This document shows, in pieces, positions 19,184 to 28,757 of a stretch of DNA of 64,000 bases. Each line of letters starts with the position of its first letter. The stretch's first letter is position 1. A program made the translations under genes and the position numbers. The notes beneath the pieces are model-generated. The model had not been told where the DNA came from. It made no database searches and saw nothing but the letters and a program-made list of their open reading frames with translations. The stretch covers positions 5,370,001 through 5,434,000 of the forward strand of contig CP110972.1 of the NCBI GenBank assembly GCA_028869255.1. Direction: 5' to 3'. The stretch is from Pseudomonas poae (GTDB taxonomy: Bacteria; Pseudomonadota; Gammaproteobacteria; Pseudomonadales; Pseudomonadaceae).

Positions 19184-21403
19184 GTGCCCGACGCCATCTT
19201 GCGCCTAGCCCTGCCCTCGCCCCTGCGCCGCCTGTTCGATTACCGAGCCCCGGCCGGCGTGCTGCGGGCGCAGTTGCAGCCGGGCATGCGGGTGCGCGTG
19301 CCATTCGGGCGACGGGAAATGATCGGCATCCTCATAGAAGTCGCCGACCACAGCGAAGTCCCGGCCGAGAAGCTCAAGCCGGCCCTGGCGATCCTCGATG
19401 CCACACCGCCGCTGCCGCCCGCGCTGTTCAAGCTGTGCCTGTGGACCGCCCAGTATTACCAACACAGCCTGGGCGACACCCTGAGCTGGGCCCTGCCGGT
19501 GTTGCTGCGCCAGGGCGAACTGGCCGAAGCACGCCAGGAGCGCTTCTGGTCGATGGTGCCCGGTGCGCGTTTCGACGACCCGCGTATCGCCCGTGCCCCG
19601 CGCCAGCGTGAGGCCCTGGCGACCCTGGCCCAGCACCCTCACGGCGTGGCCCATCAGCTATTAAGCAAGCTGATGCTGAGCAAAGACAGCCTCGACCTGC
19701 TGCTGGCCAAGGGCTTGGTGCAGGTGGAAATCCGCAAGCACGCCCCCGACCCACGCCACGAACACTGGCTGGCGCAGCCCGAACTGCCGCTGAACCCCGA
19801 GCAGCGGGCGGCGTATGAGGCCATTCGCGCAGGTTTCGACAGTTTCCACGCGTTCCTGCTGGCCGGCGTCACCGGCAGCGGCAAAACCGAAGTGTATTTG
19901 CAGCTGATCCGCGAAACCCTGCAGGCCGGCAAACAGGCGCTGGTGCTGATCCCGGAGATCAACCTGGGCCCGCAGACCCTGGCGCGCTTCGAACAGCGCT
20001 TTAATGCACGCATTGCCCTGGTGCACTCGGCGGTCAACGACCGCGAGCGGCTGGAGTCGTGGCTGGCGGCGCGCGATGGCGAGGCCGACATTATTATCGG
20101 CACCCGTTCGGCGCTGTTCACGCCGATGAAAAACCCCGGGCTGATCATCATCGACGAGGAGCACGACGGCTCCTATAAACAGCAGGAAGGTTTGCGCTAC
20201 CACGCCCGCGACCTGGCGCTGGTGCGGGCGCGCCAGGAAGACATCCCGATTGTGCTGGGCTCGGCCACGCCGTCCCTGGAAAGCCTGCACAACGCCTACA
20301 CCGGCCGTTATGGGCTCCTACGCTTGAATGAGCGGGCGGGCGGCGCCAAGCAGCCACGCTTCCTGCGCCTGGATGTAAAAAGCCGCCCGCTGGACAGCGG
20401 CATTTCCGGGCCGATGCAACAAGCCATCGGCCAGACCCTCGCCGCTGGCCAGCAGGTATTGGTGTTTCTCAATCGCCGGGGCTTTGCGCCGACACTGTTA
20501 TGCCATGACTGCGGCTGGATGTCCGAGTGCGAGCGCTGCGATGCGCGCATGACCGTGCACCAGCGCTACGGCGAGTTGCGGTGCCACCATTGCGGCCATG
20601 TGGAGCGCGTACCGCGCCATTGCCCGCAATGCGGCAAGGTCGACCTGCGCCCGGTGGGCGCGGGCACCGAGCGCGCCGAAGAACGCCTGGGCATTCTGTT
20701 TCCGGATTACCCGGTGCTGCGGGTCGACCGCGACAGCACTTCGCGCAAAGACGCAATGAACCAGTTATTCGCCACCATCCAGAAGGGCCAACCGTGCATT
20801 CTGGTGGGCACGCAGATGCTAGCCAAAGGACATCACTTTCCACGGGTGACGCTGGTGTCGATCCTCGATGCCGACGGCGGCCTGTTTTCCGGGGATTTCC
20901 GCGCCAGCGAGCGCATGGCGCAGTTGATCGTGCAGGTCGCAGGCCGCGCCGGGCGTGCCGAGGAGCCAGGCAAGGTGATTATCCAGACGCACCTGGCCGA
21001 CCACCCGCTGCTGATTCAGCTGACAGAACAAGGCTACTTTGCTTTCGCCGAACAGGCGCTGAGCGAACGCCGGGCCGCCGGGCTGCCGCCGTTCGCGCAC
21101 CTGGCGCTGCTGCGTGCCGAAGCCCACAAACCGGGACAGGCCGAAGGTTTTCTGGATGAAGCCTGCAGCATCGCCGAACGATTGCTCGGCGAACTGGGTC
21201 TGACCGGCATCGAGCTGCTTGGCCCGGTGCCCGCCCCCATGGAGCGCCGCGCCGGGCGTTATCGCGCTCAGCTACTCTTGCAAGCAACGTCCCGCGCACC
21301 GCTGCACCGGCTATTAAGTAGCTGGTTGCTTGCTCTGGAGCAAATGCCCAGCGGCCGCCAGGTGCGATGGTCGCTGGATGTGGACCCGGTAGATCTGTAT
21401 TGA
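19184..21403 (+). CDS. priA: Primosomal protein N' (replication restart helicase PriA)
   Basis: A 739-residue DNA helicase that recognises stalled forks and reloads the replisome. An N-terminal 3'-DNA-binding domain is followed by Walker A GVTGSGKT (228-235), the DEEH box (324-327), and a zinc-binding insert with eight cysteines in CxxC pairs (CHDCGWMSECERC, CHHCG, CPQCG). The C-terminal helicase half includes GTQMLAKGHHFP and the arginine finger region QVAGRAGR. GTG 19184 is chosen because the family N-terminus (PDAILRLALPSPLRRLFDY) begins there; the frame is open upstream from 19106. Confidence 0.96.
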   Translation: MPDAILRLALPSPLRRLFDYRAPAGVLRAQLQPGMRVRVPFGRREMIGILIEVADHSEVPAEKLKPALAILDATPPLPPALFKLCLWTAQYYQHSLGDTLSWALPVLLRQGELAEARQERFWSMVPGARFDDPRIARAPRQREALATLAQHPHGVAHQLLSKLMLSKDSLDLLLAKGLVQVEIRKHAPDPRHEHWLAQPELPLNPEQRAAYEAIRAGFDSFHAFLLAGVTGSGKTEVYLQLIRETLQAGKQALVLIPEINLGPQTLARFEQRFNARIALVHSAVNDRERLESWLAARDGEADIIIGTRSALFTPMKNPGLIIIDEEHDGSYKQQEGLRYHARDLALVRARQEDIPIVLGSATPSLESLHNAYTGRYGLLRLNERAGGAKQPRFLRLDVKSRPLDSGISGPMQQAIGQTLAAGQQVLVFLNRRGFAPTLLCHDCGWMSECERCDARMTVHQRYGELRCHHCGHVERVPRHCPQCGKVDLRPVGAGTERAEERLGILFPDYPVLRVDRDSTSRKDAMNQLFATIQKGQPCILVGTQMLAKGHHFPRVTLVSILDADGGLFSGDFRASERMAQLIVQVAGRAGRAEEPGKVIIQTHLADHPLLIQLTEQGYFAFAEQALSERRAAGLPPFAHLALLRAEAHKPGQAEGFLDEACSIAERLLGELGLTGIELLGPVPAPMERRAGRYRAQLLLQATSRAPLHRLLSSWLLALEQMPSGRQVRWSLDVDPVDLY

Positions 21404-21416
21404 TAGCAATTGCGCC

Positions 21417-21488
21417 ATCGCAGGCCAGCCAGCTCCCACGTTTTGAAATGTGAACACCCTTAAATGTGGGAGCGGGCTTGCCCGCGAT
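21417..21488. repeat. REP pair, tail-to-tail, between priA and argS
   Basis: A reversed unit ending AGCCAGCTCCCAC (21417-21440) is followed by a forward TGTGGGAGCGGGCTTGCCCG unit (21465-21488). The outer halves differ in core (CTGG versus GCGGG type), so the pair is mixed. Confidence 0.75.
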
Positions 21489-21607
21489 GAGGCCCGCAGG
21501 TCCGCCATCTGGTCTGAACGGTTGGCAAGCCCGCCCTCGCCACGGATAATGCCCAGTTTTTCCACCTGCGCATCGCGCGCCGCCGCTTGCGGTCGAAAGA
21601 GAACACC

Positions 21608-23344
21608 ATGAAAGACACCATTCGCCAGCTGATCCAACAAGCCCTCACCCAACTCGTCAACGAAGGTGTGTTGCCTGAAGGCCTGACGCCGGCGATCCAG
21701 GTGGAAAACACCCGCGACAAGACCCACGGCGACTTCGCCAGCAACATCGCGATGATGCTGTCCAAGCCTGCGGGCATGAAACCGCGTGACCTGGCGGAAA
21801 AAATCATCGCCGCGCTGCCGGCCGACGAAAGTGTGACCAAGGCCGAAATCGCCGGCCCGGGCTTTATCAATTTCTTCCAGAACACCCAGGCCCTGGCTTC
21901 GCGCCTGGACGCGGCCCTCGCCGACAGCAAAATCGGCGTGCGCAAGGCTGGCCCGCAGCAACGCGTGGCCGTTGACCTGTCCGCGCCGAACCTGGCCAAA
22001 GAGATGCACGTCGGCCACCTGCGTTCGACCATCATTGGCGACGGCGTGGCGCGGGTGCTGGAGTTCCTGGGCGATACCGTGATCCGCCAGAACCACGTGG
22101 GCGATTGGGGCACCCAGTTCGGCATGCTGATGGCCTATCTGCAGGAAAACCCGATCACCAGCAACGAGCTGGCGGACCTGGAAAACTTCTACCGCGCCGC
22201 CAAAAAGCGTTTCGACGAATCCGAAGAATTCGCCGACCGCGCCCGTGGGCTGGTGGTCAAGCTGCAAGCCGGTGACCAGGAGTGCCTGGAGCTGTGGACG
22301 CGCTTTCGGGATATCTCGCTGTCGCACTGCCAGGAAATCTACGAACTGCTCAACGTCAAATTGACCATGGCCGACGTGATGGGCGAAAGCGCCTACAACG
22401 ACGACCTGATCAACGTGGTCAACGACCTCAAGGCCAAGGGCCTGCTGGTGGAGAGCAACGGCGCGCAGTGCGTGTTCCTCGAAGAATTCAAGACCGCCGA
22501 CGGCGAGCCGCTGCCGGTGATCATCGTCAAGGCCGACGGCGGCTATCTGTACGCCACCACTGACCTGGCGGCCGTGCGCTACCGCAGCGGCGTGCTGAAA
22601 GCCGACCGTGCACTGTATTTCGTTGACCAGCGCCAGGCCCTGCACTTCCAGCAAGTGTTCGAAGTGGCACGCCGCGCCGGTTTCGTCACGCACCCGATGC
22701 ACATGGAACACATGGGTTTCGGCACCATGAACGGCGCCGATGGCCGCCCGTTCAAGACCCGCGACGGCGGCACCGTGAAGCTGATCGACCTGCTGAACGA
22801 AGCCCAGGAACGCGCCTACCTGCTGGTAAAGGAAAAGAACCCGGAGCTGGCCGAAGCCGATTTGCGCAATATTGCCCGCGTAGTCGGGATCGGCGCGGTG
22901 AAATACGCCGACCTGTCCAAGCACCGTACCAGCGACTACAGCTTCAACTTCGAGCTGATGCTCAATTTTGAAGGCAACACCGCGCCCTACCTGCTGTACG
23001 CCTACACCCGTGTGGCGGGCGTTTTCCGCAAGTTGGGCAAGGACTTCAGCGAAGTTGAAGGCCAGATCGTGCTCGATGCCCCGCATGAACAGGAACTGGC
23101 AGCCAAACTCGCGCAATTCGGCGAAGTGCTGAACAGCGTCGGCGAGAAAGGCACGCCGCATATCCTGTGCACCTACCTGTACGAAGTCGCGGGTCTGTTC
23201 TCCAGCTTCTACGAGAATTGCCCGATCCTCACCGCCGACGACGAAGCCCAGAAGCAGAGTCGCCTGCGCCTCGCCGCACTGGCCGGACGGACCCTCAAGC
23301 AAGGCCTGGAGCTGTTGGGCCTGGAAACTCTGGAGCGTATGTAA
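21608..23344 (+). CDS. argS: Arginyl-tRNA synthetase
   Basis: A 578-residue class I aminoacyl-tRNA synthetase. The HIGH-type signature appears as HVGHLRS after SAPNLAKEM. The N-terminal Add1 domain precedes it, and a C-terminal anticodon-binding helical domain (DALRM type) ends in [11 protein letters not shown] canonical KMSKS is not seen, as in many ArgRS. ATG 21608 is chosen over the upstream in-frame ATG at 21587 because [13 protein letters not shown] is the usual start. The next gene begins one base after the stop. Confidence 0.97.
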   Translation: MKDTIRQLIQQALTQLVNEGVLPEGLTPAIQVENTRDKTHGDFASNIAMMLSKPAGMKPRDLAEKIIAALPADESVTKAEIAGPGFINFFQNTQALASRLDAALADSKIGVRKAGPQQRVAVDLSAPNLAKEMHVGHLRSTIIGDGVARVLEFLGDTVIRQNHVGDWGTQFGMLMAYLQENPITSNELADLENFYRAAKKRFDESEEFADRARGLVVKLQAGDQECLELWTRFRDISLSHCQEIYELLNVKLTMADVMGESAYNDDLINVVNDLKAKGLLVESNGAQCVFLEEFKTADGEPLPVIIVKADGGYLYATTDLAAVRYRSGVLKADRALYFVDQRQALHFQQVFEVARRAGFVTHPMHMEHMGFGTMNGADGRPFKTRDGGTVKLIDLLNEAQERAYLLVKEKNPELAEADLRNIARVVGIGAVKYADLSKHRTSDYSFNFELMLNFEGNTAPYLLYAYTRVAGVFRKLGKDFSEVEGQIVLDAPHEQELAAKLAQFGEVLNSVGEKGTPHILCTYLYEVAGLFSSFYENCPILTADDEAQKQSRLRLAALAGRTLKQGLELLGLETLERM

Positions 23345-23345
23345 G

Positions 23346-24047
23346 TTGGCTGCCAAGAAAAAACCTGCACCCAAGCGCGGCGCCAGCCGCTATCAGGCAC
23401 CGGCAAAGAAGCCTATTCCGGGCTGGCTGTGGATGGCCATCGGCCTCACGGTCGGCGCGTTTATCGTGTTTCTGATGAAGCTGGACCCGGGCAAGGGTGA
23501 TGACGTAAAGCGCGTCAAACAAGAGCAGCAGAAGGCCACCAAAATGGCCGAAGCCAACAAGACCGCGCCTAGCCCGACTGCACCGGTGAAGCCGAAGTAC
23601 GATTTCTACACGCTGCTGCCGGAATCGGAAGTAATCGTACCGCCGGACGCCGTGCCGGAAAAAACCCTGCCGACCCCGCAAGTGCCGACAACGCCGGTGA
23701 CCCCGGCAGAAGCCGCGAAAATCGACACCGCGCGCGCCCAGGCCGCGCTGGCCGGGATCACCCCGCCGCCACCGCCACCGGTTGCAGAAACCAAAGCCGC
23801 GCCGGTGACCAAGTTCTTCCTGCAAGCGGGCTCGTTCCCGAAACAGGCGGATGCGGATCGTGTACGGGCGCAGATCATTTTGCTGGGACAGACGGTGACT
23901 GTGGAGTCCGGCACGGTGAAGGATGCGACCTGGTACCGCGTGCTCGTGGGGCCGTTCAGCAACCGTGAACAGCTGACCGTGGCGCAGAAGCAACTGGCGG
24001 GCGCAGGCTTTAGCAACCTGTTGTTACAACAGCGCCAGAGCCGCTGA
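23346..24047 (+). CDS. FtsN-like SPOR-domain membrane protein
   Basis: A 233-residue protein: a basic cytoplasmic tail (AAKKKPAPKRG), one membrane helix (about 27-45), a Pro/Ala-rich periplasmic linker, and a SPOR domain (about 155-233, starting KFFLQAGSFPKQADADR). This is the layout of FtsN, which activates septal peptidoglycan synthesis; the gene after argS in many gammaproteobacteria has this form. The start is TTG at 23346, one base after argS, implying translational coupling. The septal role is inferred from domain layout. Confidence 0.85.
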   Translation: MAAKKKPAPKRGASRYQAPAKKPIPGWLWMAIGLTVGAFIVFLMKLDPGKGDDVKRVKQEQQKATKMAEANKTAPSPTAPVKPKYDFYTLLPESEVIVPPDAVPEKTLPTPQVPTTPVTPAEAAKIDTARAQAALAGITPPPPPPVAETKAAPVTKFFLQAGSFPKQADADRVRAQIILLGQTVTVESGTVKDATWYRVLVGPFSNREQLTVAQKQLAGAGFSNLLLQQRQSR

Positions 24048-24070
24048 TTCAGGCTCAACACCGATAAAAA

Positions 24071-24160
24071 TGTGGGAGCTGGCTTGCGTGCGATAGCGAT
24101 GTAACAGTCAATATTTTCAGTGACTGACACACCGCTATCGCAGGCAAGCCAGCTCCCACA
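24071..24160. repeat. REP doublet upstream of hslV
   Basis: TGTGGGAGCTGGCTTGCGTG and its near-perfect inverse (CAGGCAAGCCAGCTCCCACA) flank a spacer of about 40 nt containing TTTTCAGTGACTGACACACCG. The same spacer text occurs in the element at 28619, so whole doublets move as units. Confidence 0.85.
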
Positions 24161-24230
24161 TTTGGTTTTGTGGTGTGCTTGAGAACGTGTAAGACCAATA
24201 AACACCGCTCGTCCGCACTCACGTCCTACG

Positions 24231-24258
24231 GTTGAAATCATCCCCACCACCCCCATAT
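24231..24258 (+). promoter_or_regulatory. Sigma-32 (heat-shock) promoter of hslVU
   Basis: GTTGAAA at 24231-24237 and CCCCATAT at 24251-24258 are separated by 13 bases. This fits the RpoH consensus CTTGAAA-N13-CCCCATNT at all but the first position. It lies 47 bases before the hslV start. Confidence 0.85.
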
Positions 24259-24305
24259 CAGTTTCCATCAGGGCATTTTCGCCCCGCTGCGTGGAGACTC
24301 TCCCC

Positions 24306-24836
24306 TTGACCACCATCGTTTCAGTACGTCGCCACGGCAAAGTCGTCATGGGCGGCGACGGCCAGGTTTCCCTTGGCAACACCGTGATGAAAGGCAACGC
24401 CAAGAAAGTCCGTCGCCTGTACCACGGCCAGGTTCTCGCAGGCTTTGCCGGCGCTACCGCCGACGCCTTCACCCTCTTCGAGCGTTTTGAAGGCCAACTG
24501 GAAAAACACCAGGGCCACCTCGTGCGCGCCGCTGTCGAGCTTGCCAAAGAATGGCGCACCGACCGCTCCCTCAGCCGCCTGGAAGCCATGCTGGCCGTCG
24601 CCAACAAAGACGCTTCCCTGATCATCACCGGTAACGGCGATGTGGTTGAGCCTGAACATGGCCTGATCGCCATGGGGTCCGGTGGCGGCTACGCCCAAGC
24701 GGCCGCCAGCGCACTGATGAAGAAAACCGACCTGTCGGCCCGCGAAATCGTCGAGACTGCCTTGGGCATCGCGGGCGATATCTGCGTGTTCACCAACCAC
24801 AACTTCACCATTGAGGAGCAGGACCTCGCCGAATAA
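24306..24836 (+). CDS. hslV: ATP-dependent protease HslVU, peptidase subunit HslV (ClpQ)
   Basis: A 176-residue peptidase, exactly the E. coli length. It forms a double hexamer whose active nucleophile is the N-terminal threonine of [19 protein letters not shown], exposed once the initiator Met is removed. The TTG at 24306 is chosen because it places that threonine at position 2; an in-frame ATG at 24291 would bury it. Behind a sigma-32 promoter and 37 bases ahead of hslU, so one heat-shock operon. Confidence 0.96.
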   Translation: MTTIVSVRRHGKVVMGGDGQVSLGNTVMKGNAKKVRRLYHGQVLAGFAGATADAFTLFERFEGQLEKHQGHLVRAAVELAKEWRTDRSLSRLEAMLAVANKDASLIITGNGDVVEPEHGLIAMGSGGGYAQAAASALMKKTDLSAREIVETALGIAGDICVFTNHNFTIEEQDLAE

Positions 24837-24873
24837 GCCGTAGGCTTATTCCCGCTTGAGGCCGCCAAACACT

Positions 24874-26211
24874 ATGTCCATGACTCCCCGCGAAATCGTC
24901 CATGAACTTAATCGCCATATCATCGGCCAGGACGATGCCAAGCGCGCCGTTGCCATTGCGCTGCGTAACCGCTGGCGCCGCATGCAACTGCCCGAAGAAC
25001 TGCGCGTTGAAGTAACGCCGAAGAACATCCTGATGATCGGGCCGACCGGCGTCGGTAAAACCGAAATCGCCCGGCGCCTGGCCAAACTGGCCAACGCCCC
25101 GTTTATCAAGGTCGAAGCCACCAAGTTCACCGAAGTCGGCTATGTGGGCCGTGACGTCGAGTCGATCATCCGTGACCTGGCCGACGCCGCCCTGAAGCTG
25201 TTGCGCGAACAGGAAATGACCAAGGTCAGCCACCGCGCCGAAGACGCCGCCGAAGAGCGCATCCTCGATGCCCTGCTGCCACCGGCGCGCATGGGCTTCA
25301 ACGAAGACGCGGCACCGGCCTCGGATTCCAACACCCGCCAGCTGTTCCGCAAGCGCCTGCGTGAAGGCCAGTTGGACGACAAGGAAATCGAGATCGAAGT
25401 GGCCGAAGTGTCCGGCGTCGACATCTCCGCACCGCCTGGCATGGAGGAAATGACCAGCCAGTTGCAGAACCTGTTTGCCAATATGGGCAAGGGCAAGAAG
25501 AAAAGCCGCAAGCTCAAGGTGAAGGAAGCGCTGAAACTGGTGCGCGACGAAGAAGCCGGGCGCCTGGTAAATGAGGAAGAACTCAAGGCCAAGGCCCTGG
25601 AAGCGGTCGAGCAGCATGGCATCGTGTTTATCGACGAGATCGACAAGGTGGCCAAGCGCGGCAACTCCGGCGGCGTCGATGTGTCCCGCGAAGGCGTACA
25701 GCGCGACCTGCTGCCGCTGATCGAGGGCTGCACCGTGAACACCAAGCTGGGCATGGTCAAGACCGACCACATCCTGTTTATCGCCTCCGGTGCGTTCCAC
25801 CTGAGCAAGCCAAGCGACCTGGTGCCCGAGCTGCAAGGCCGTCTGCCGATTCGTGTGGAGCTCAAGGCGCTGACCCCGGGCGACTTCGAGCGCATCCTCA
25901 GCGAGCCGCATGCTTCGCTGACAGAGCAGTACCGCGAGCTGCTGAAAACCGAAGGCTTAGGGATCGAGTTCCAACCCGATGGCATCAAGCGCCTGGCGGA
26001 GATCGCCTGGCAGGTCAACGAGAAGACCGAGAACATCGGTGCGCGTCGCCTGCATACCCTGCTCGAGCGTTTGCTGGAGGAAGTGTCCTTCAGTGCTGGT
26101 GACCTGGCTGGTGCGCAGAACGGCGAAGTGATCAAGATCGACGCTGATTACGTCAACAGCCATTTGGGCGAATTGGCGCAGAACGAAGATCTGTCGCGGT
26201 ACATTCTGTAA
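24874..26211 (+). CDS. hslU: HslU (ClpY), AAA+ unfoldase of the HslVU protease
   Basis: A 445-residue AAA+ ATPase that unfolds substrates and feeds them to HslV. Walker A GPTGVGKT is at 56-63 and Walker B is IVFIDEID. An intermediate domain separates them. The C-terminal end LSRYIL is the tail that inserts into HslV to switch it on. The start [13 protein letters not shown] at 24874 is the family start; the frame is open slightly upstream. Co-transcribed with hslV. Confidence 0.97.
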   Translation: MSMTPREIVHELNRHIIGQDDAKRAVAIALRNRWRRMQLPEELRVEVTPKNILMIGPTGVGKTEIARRLAKLANAPFIKVEATKFTEVGYVGRDVESIIRDLADAALKLLREQEMTKVSHRAEDAAEERILDALLPPARMGFNEDAAPASDSNTRQLFRKRLREGQLDDKEIEIEVAEVSGVDISAPPGMEEMTSQLQNLFANMGKGKKKSRKLKVKEALKLVRDEEAGRLVNEEELKAKALEAVEQHGIVFIDEIDKVAKRGNSGGVDVSREGVQRDLLPLIEGCTVNTKLGMVKTDHILFIASGAFHLSKPSDLVPELQGRLPIRVELKALTPGDFERILSEPHASLTEQYRELLKTEGLGIEFQPDGIKRLAEIAWQVNEKTENIGARRLHTLLERLLEEVSFSAGDLAGAQNGEVIKIDADYVNSHLGELAQNEDLSRYIL

Positions 26212-26225
26212 GCCGCAAGCTGTAA

Positions 26226-26269
26226 GCTACAAGCCGCAAGTTGAGCACATTCAACTTGTAGCTTGTAGC
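26226..26269. repeat. Inverted repeat (GCTACAAG type) after hslU
   Basis: GCTACAAG (26226-26233) pairs with CTTGTAGC (26262-26269), and CAAGTTGA with TCAACTTG inside. Further AAGC-rich direct copies precede it from about 26213. It differs in sequence from the two REP families elsewhere in the window. There is no T run, so it is not a classic terminator. Confidence 0.6.
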
Positions 26270-26283
26270 CCAAGGTGTCCCCA

Positions 26284-26661
26284 ATGCCGAAATTCCCCAC
26301 CGCTGTTAATTTGCACAAAACCTCCAACACCCTCGGCCTCACCTACGGGCCCGATGAGGTGTACCAGCTTCCCGCCGAACTGCTGCGCACCCACTCGCCG
26401 TCCGCCGAAGTCCAGGGCCACGGCAAACCCATCCTGCAATTCGGCAAGCTCAATGTCCGGTTGATCAAGATTGAACCGGCCGGTCAGTACGCACTGAAAT
26501 TGACCTTCGACGACGGGCATGACAGCGGTTTGTTCACGTGGGACTACCTCTACCAGTTGGCCGTGCGCCAAGAGGCGTTGTGGGCCGATTATCTTGCCGA
26601 GCTCAAAGCGGCCGGTAAAACCCGCGACCCGAGCCAGTCGGTCGTGCGGCTGATGCTCTAG
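26284..26661 (+). CDS. DUF971-domain protein (gamma-butyrobetaine hydroxylase-like N-terminal)
   Basis: A 125-residue protein consisting of a single DUF971-type domain, the one found N-terminal to gamma-butyrobetaine hydroxylases. It is seen in LTYGPDEVYQLPAELLRTHSPSAEVQGHG, though written here only in part, and in TFDDGHDSGLFTWDYLYQL. As a stand-alone protein its function is not known to me. ATG 26284 is preferred to GTG 26275. It follows hslU by 72 bases and may be read from the same promoter. Confidence 0.82.
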   Translation: MPKFPTAVNLHKTSNTLGLTYGPDEVYQLPAELLRTHSPSAEVQGHGKPILQFGKLNVRLIKIEPAGQYALKLTFDDGHDSGLFTWDYLYQLAVRQEALWADYLAELKAAGKTRDPSQSVVRLML

Positions 26662-26759
26662 CCCAGGCTTCTCGCTCTTTAGAGGGCATTTTCTAATTTC
26701 ATCTGCTTGAATGCCCTGTCTCGTGGCCAACGATTGGCCCGCTTGCGAAAAAAATTAAA

Positions 26760-26825
26760 CTCGGGTAACCAATGGAACTGGCAAGTTCCCTGCATTTGAC
26801 GATGCGGTATCAACGGTCACCCGAG
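26760..26825. promoter_or_regulatory. Inverted repeat bracketing the phaC1 sigma-54 site, candidate operator
   Basis: CTCGGGTAACC (26760-26770) and GGTCACCCGAG (26815-26825) match in 10 of 11 positions as an inverted repeat around 44 bases that contain the -24/-12 element. A GGGTGA half-site is shared with an inverted repeat upstream of phaI. A regulator such as PhaD binding here is a guess. Confidence 0.4.
26779..26794 (+). promoter_or_regulatory. Sigma-54 (-24/-12) promoter candidate for phaC1
   Basis: TGGCAAGTTCCCTGCA has GG and GC separated by exactly 10 bases and matches most of the TGGCAC-N5-TTGC consensus. It lies about 117 bases before the phaC1 start. From memory, a sigma-54 site has been proposed upstream of phaC1 in P. 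aeruginosa. Confidence 0.55.
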
Positions 26826-26910
26826 TCGCAGTACCAGGCTTGTGTTGTGTATCGAAACCTCGTGCGCAGCGGTACCCGGTACTCGTCTTTCGGACAATGG
26901 AGCGTCGTAG

Positions 26911-28590
26911 ATGAGTAACAAGAACAACGATGACTTGAAACGCCAGGCCTCGGAAAACACCTTGGGGCTCAACCCGATCATCGCGTTACGTAAAAAGGAT
27001 TTACTGGCCTCGGCGAAGATGGTGCTGACCCAAGCCATCAAACAGCCATTGCACAGCGTCAAGCACGTCGCCCATTTTGGCGTCGAATTGAAGAACGTGA
27101 TGTTCGGCAAATCGCAGCTGCAACCCGAAAGCGACGACCGCCGCTTCCACGACCCGGCCTGGAGCCAGAACCCGCTCTATAAGCGCTACCTGCAAACCTA
27201 CCTGGCGTGGCGCAAGGAACTGCACGACTGGATCGGCGACAGCAACCTGTCGGAACAAGACATCAGCCGTGGCCACTTCGTGATCAACCTGATGACCGAA
27301 GCCATGGCCCCCACCAACAGCGCGGCCAACCCGGCGGCGGTCAAACGCTTCTTTGAAACCGGCGGCAAAAGCCTGCTCGATGGCCTGTCCCACCTGGCCA
27401 AGGACATGGTGCACAACGGCGGCATGCCGAGCCAGGTCAACATGGGCGCGTTTGAAGTGGGCAAGACCCTGGGTACCACCGAAGGCGCCGTGGTGTTTCG
27501 CAACGACGTGCTGGAGCTGATCCAGTACAAACCGATCACCGAACAGGTGCACGAACGCCCGCTGCTGGTGGTGCCGCCGCAGATCAACAAATTCTATGTA
27601 TTCGACCTGAGCCAGGATAAGAGCCTGGCGCGCTTCTGCCTGCGCAATGGCCAGCAGACGTTTATCGTGAGCTGGCGCAACCCGACCAAGGCCCAGCGCG
27701 AATGGGGCCTGTCGACCTATATCGAGGCGCTCAAGGAAGCCGTCGATGTAGTCACGGCGATTACCGCCAGCAAAGATATCAATATGCTCGGCGCCTGCTC
27801 CGGCGGCATCACCTGCACCGCGCTGCTGGGCCACTACGCGGCGCTGGGGGAGAAGAAGGTCAACGCCCTGACGCTGTTGGTGAGCGTGCTGGATACCACC
27901 CTGGACACCCAGGTGGCGCTGTTCGTCGACGAGCAAACCCTGGAGGCGGCCAAGCGCCATTCCTACCAGGCCGGCGTGCTGGAAGGCCGCGACATGGCCA
28001 AGGTGTTCGCCTGGATGCGCCCCAACGACCTGATCTGGAATTACTGGGTCAACAACTACCTGCTGGGCAATGAGCCGCCGGTGTTCGACATCCTGTTCTG
28101 GAACAACGACACCACGCGCTTGCCGGCGGCATTCCACGGCGACCTGATCGAGTTGTTCAAAAACAACCCGCTGGTGCGCGCCAATGCCCTCGAAGTGTGC
28201 GGCACGCCGATCGACCTCAAACAGGTTACCGCTGATATCTACTCACTGGCCGGCACCAACGACCACATCACGCCCTGGCAGTCCTGCTATAAGTCAGCGC
28301 AGCTGTTTGGCGGCAAGGTGGAGTTTGTATTGTCCAGCAGCGGGCATATCCAGAGCATCCTCAACCCGCCGGGCAACCCCAAGGCGCGCTACCAGACCAG
28401 CGACAGCCTTACGGCGAAGCCCTTGGACTGGCAGGAGAACGCCACCAAGCACACCGACTCCTGGTGGTTGCACTGGCAAGCCTGGCAGGCGGAGCGGGCG
28501 GGTAAATTGAAGAAGGCGCCTACAAGCTTGGGTAATAAAACCTATGCCGCGGCTGAGGCGGCGCCGGGTACATATGTTCACGAACGGTAA
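26911..28590 (+). CDS. phaC1: Class II poly(3-hydroxyalkanoate) synthase 1
   Basis: A 559-residue enzyme that polymerises medium-chain 3-hydroxyacyl-CoA on the surface of PHA granules. The lipase-like box GACSGG carries the nucleophile Cys296. The other triad members are Asp451 (GTNDHITPW) and His479 (SSGHIQSI), at the positions expected for class II synthases. An alpha/beta hydrolase fold follows a variable N-terminal region. First gene of phaC1-Z-C2-D. A REP doublet lies between it and phaZ. Paralogue of phaC2 in this cluster. Confidence 0.97.
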   Translation: MSNKNNDDLKRQASENTLGLNPIIALRKKDLLASAKMVLTQAIKQPLHSVKHVAHFGVELKNVMFGKSQLQPESDDRRFHDPAWSQNPLYKRYLQTYLAWRKELHDWIGDSNLSEQDISRGHFVINLMTEAMAPTNSAANPAAVKRFFETGGKSLLDGLSHLAKDMVHNGGMPSQVNMGAFEVGKTLGTTEGAVVFRNDVLELIQYKPITEQVHERPLLVVPPQINKFYVFDLSQDKSLARFCLRNGQQTFIVSWRNPTKAQREWGLSTYIEALKEAVDVVTAITASKDINMLGACSGGITCTALLGHYAALGEKKVNALTLLVSVLDTTLDTQVALFVDEQTLEAAKRHSYQAGVLEGRDMAKVFAWMRPNDLIWNYWVNNYLLGNEPPVFDILFWNNDTTRLPAAFHGDLIELFKNNPLVRANALEVCGTPIDLKQVTADIYSLAGTNDHITPWQSCYKSAQLFGGKVEFVLSSSGHIQSILNPPGNPKARYQTSDSLTAKPLDWQENATKHTDSWWLHWQAWQAERAGKLKKAPTSLGNKTYAAAEAAPGTYVHER

Positions 28591-28618
28591 CCAGAATGCG
28601 TGGCTGAAACGAGATCAA

Positions 28619-28708
28619 TGTAGGAGCTGGCTTGCCAGCGATGGCGATACAACAGTCAACATTTTCAGTGACTGACACACCGCCTTCGCAGGCAAGCCAG
28701 CTCCCACA
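28619..28708. repeat. REP doublet inside the pha operon (phaC1-phaZ gap)
   Basis: TGTAGGAGCTGGCTTGCCAG and the inverse GCAGGCAAGCCAGCTCCCACA flank a spacer with TTTTCAGTGACTGACACACCG, the same as at 24071-24160. It fills most of the 167-base gap and could act on mRNA stability between phaC1 and phaZ. Confidence 0.85.
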
Positions 28709-28757
28709 GGGACCGCATCGCCCATTAGACCTATGCACCACCTGACAGGGCTTGAGC

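Noticed and set aside
21314-23374. 686-residue minus-strand open frame opposite argS
   Set aside because: Antisense shadow of argS; no motif or ribosome site.
24291-24305. ATG 15 bases upstream of the chosen hslV start
   Set aside because: It would place the catalytic threonine at position 7, whereas HslV needs it directly after the initiator Met.
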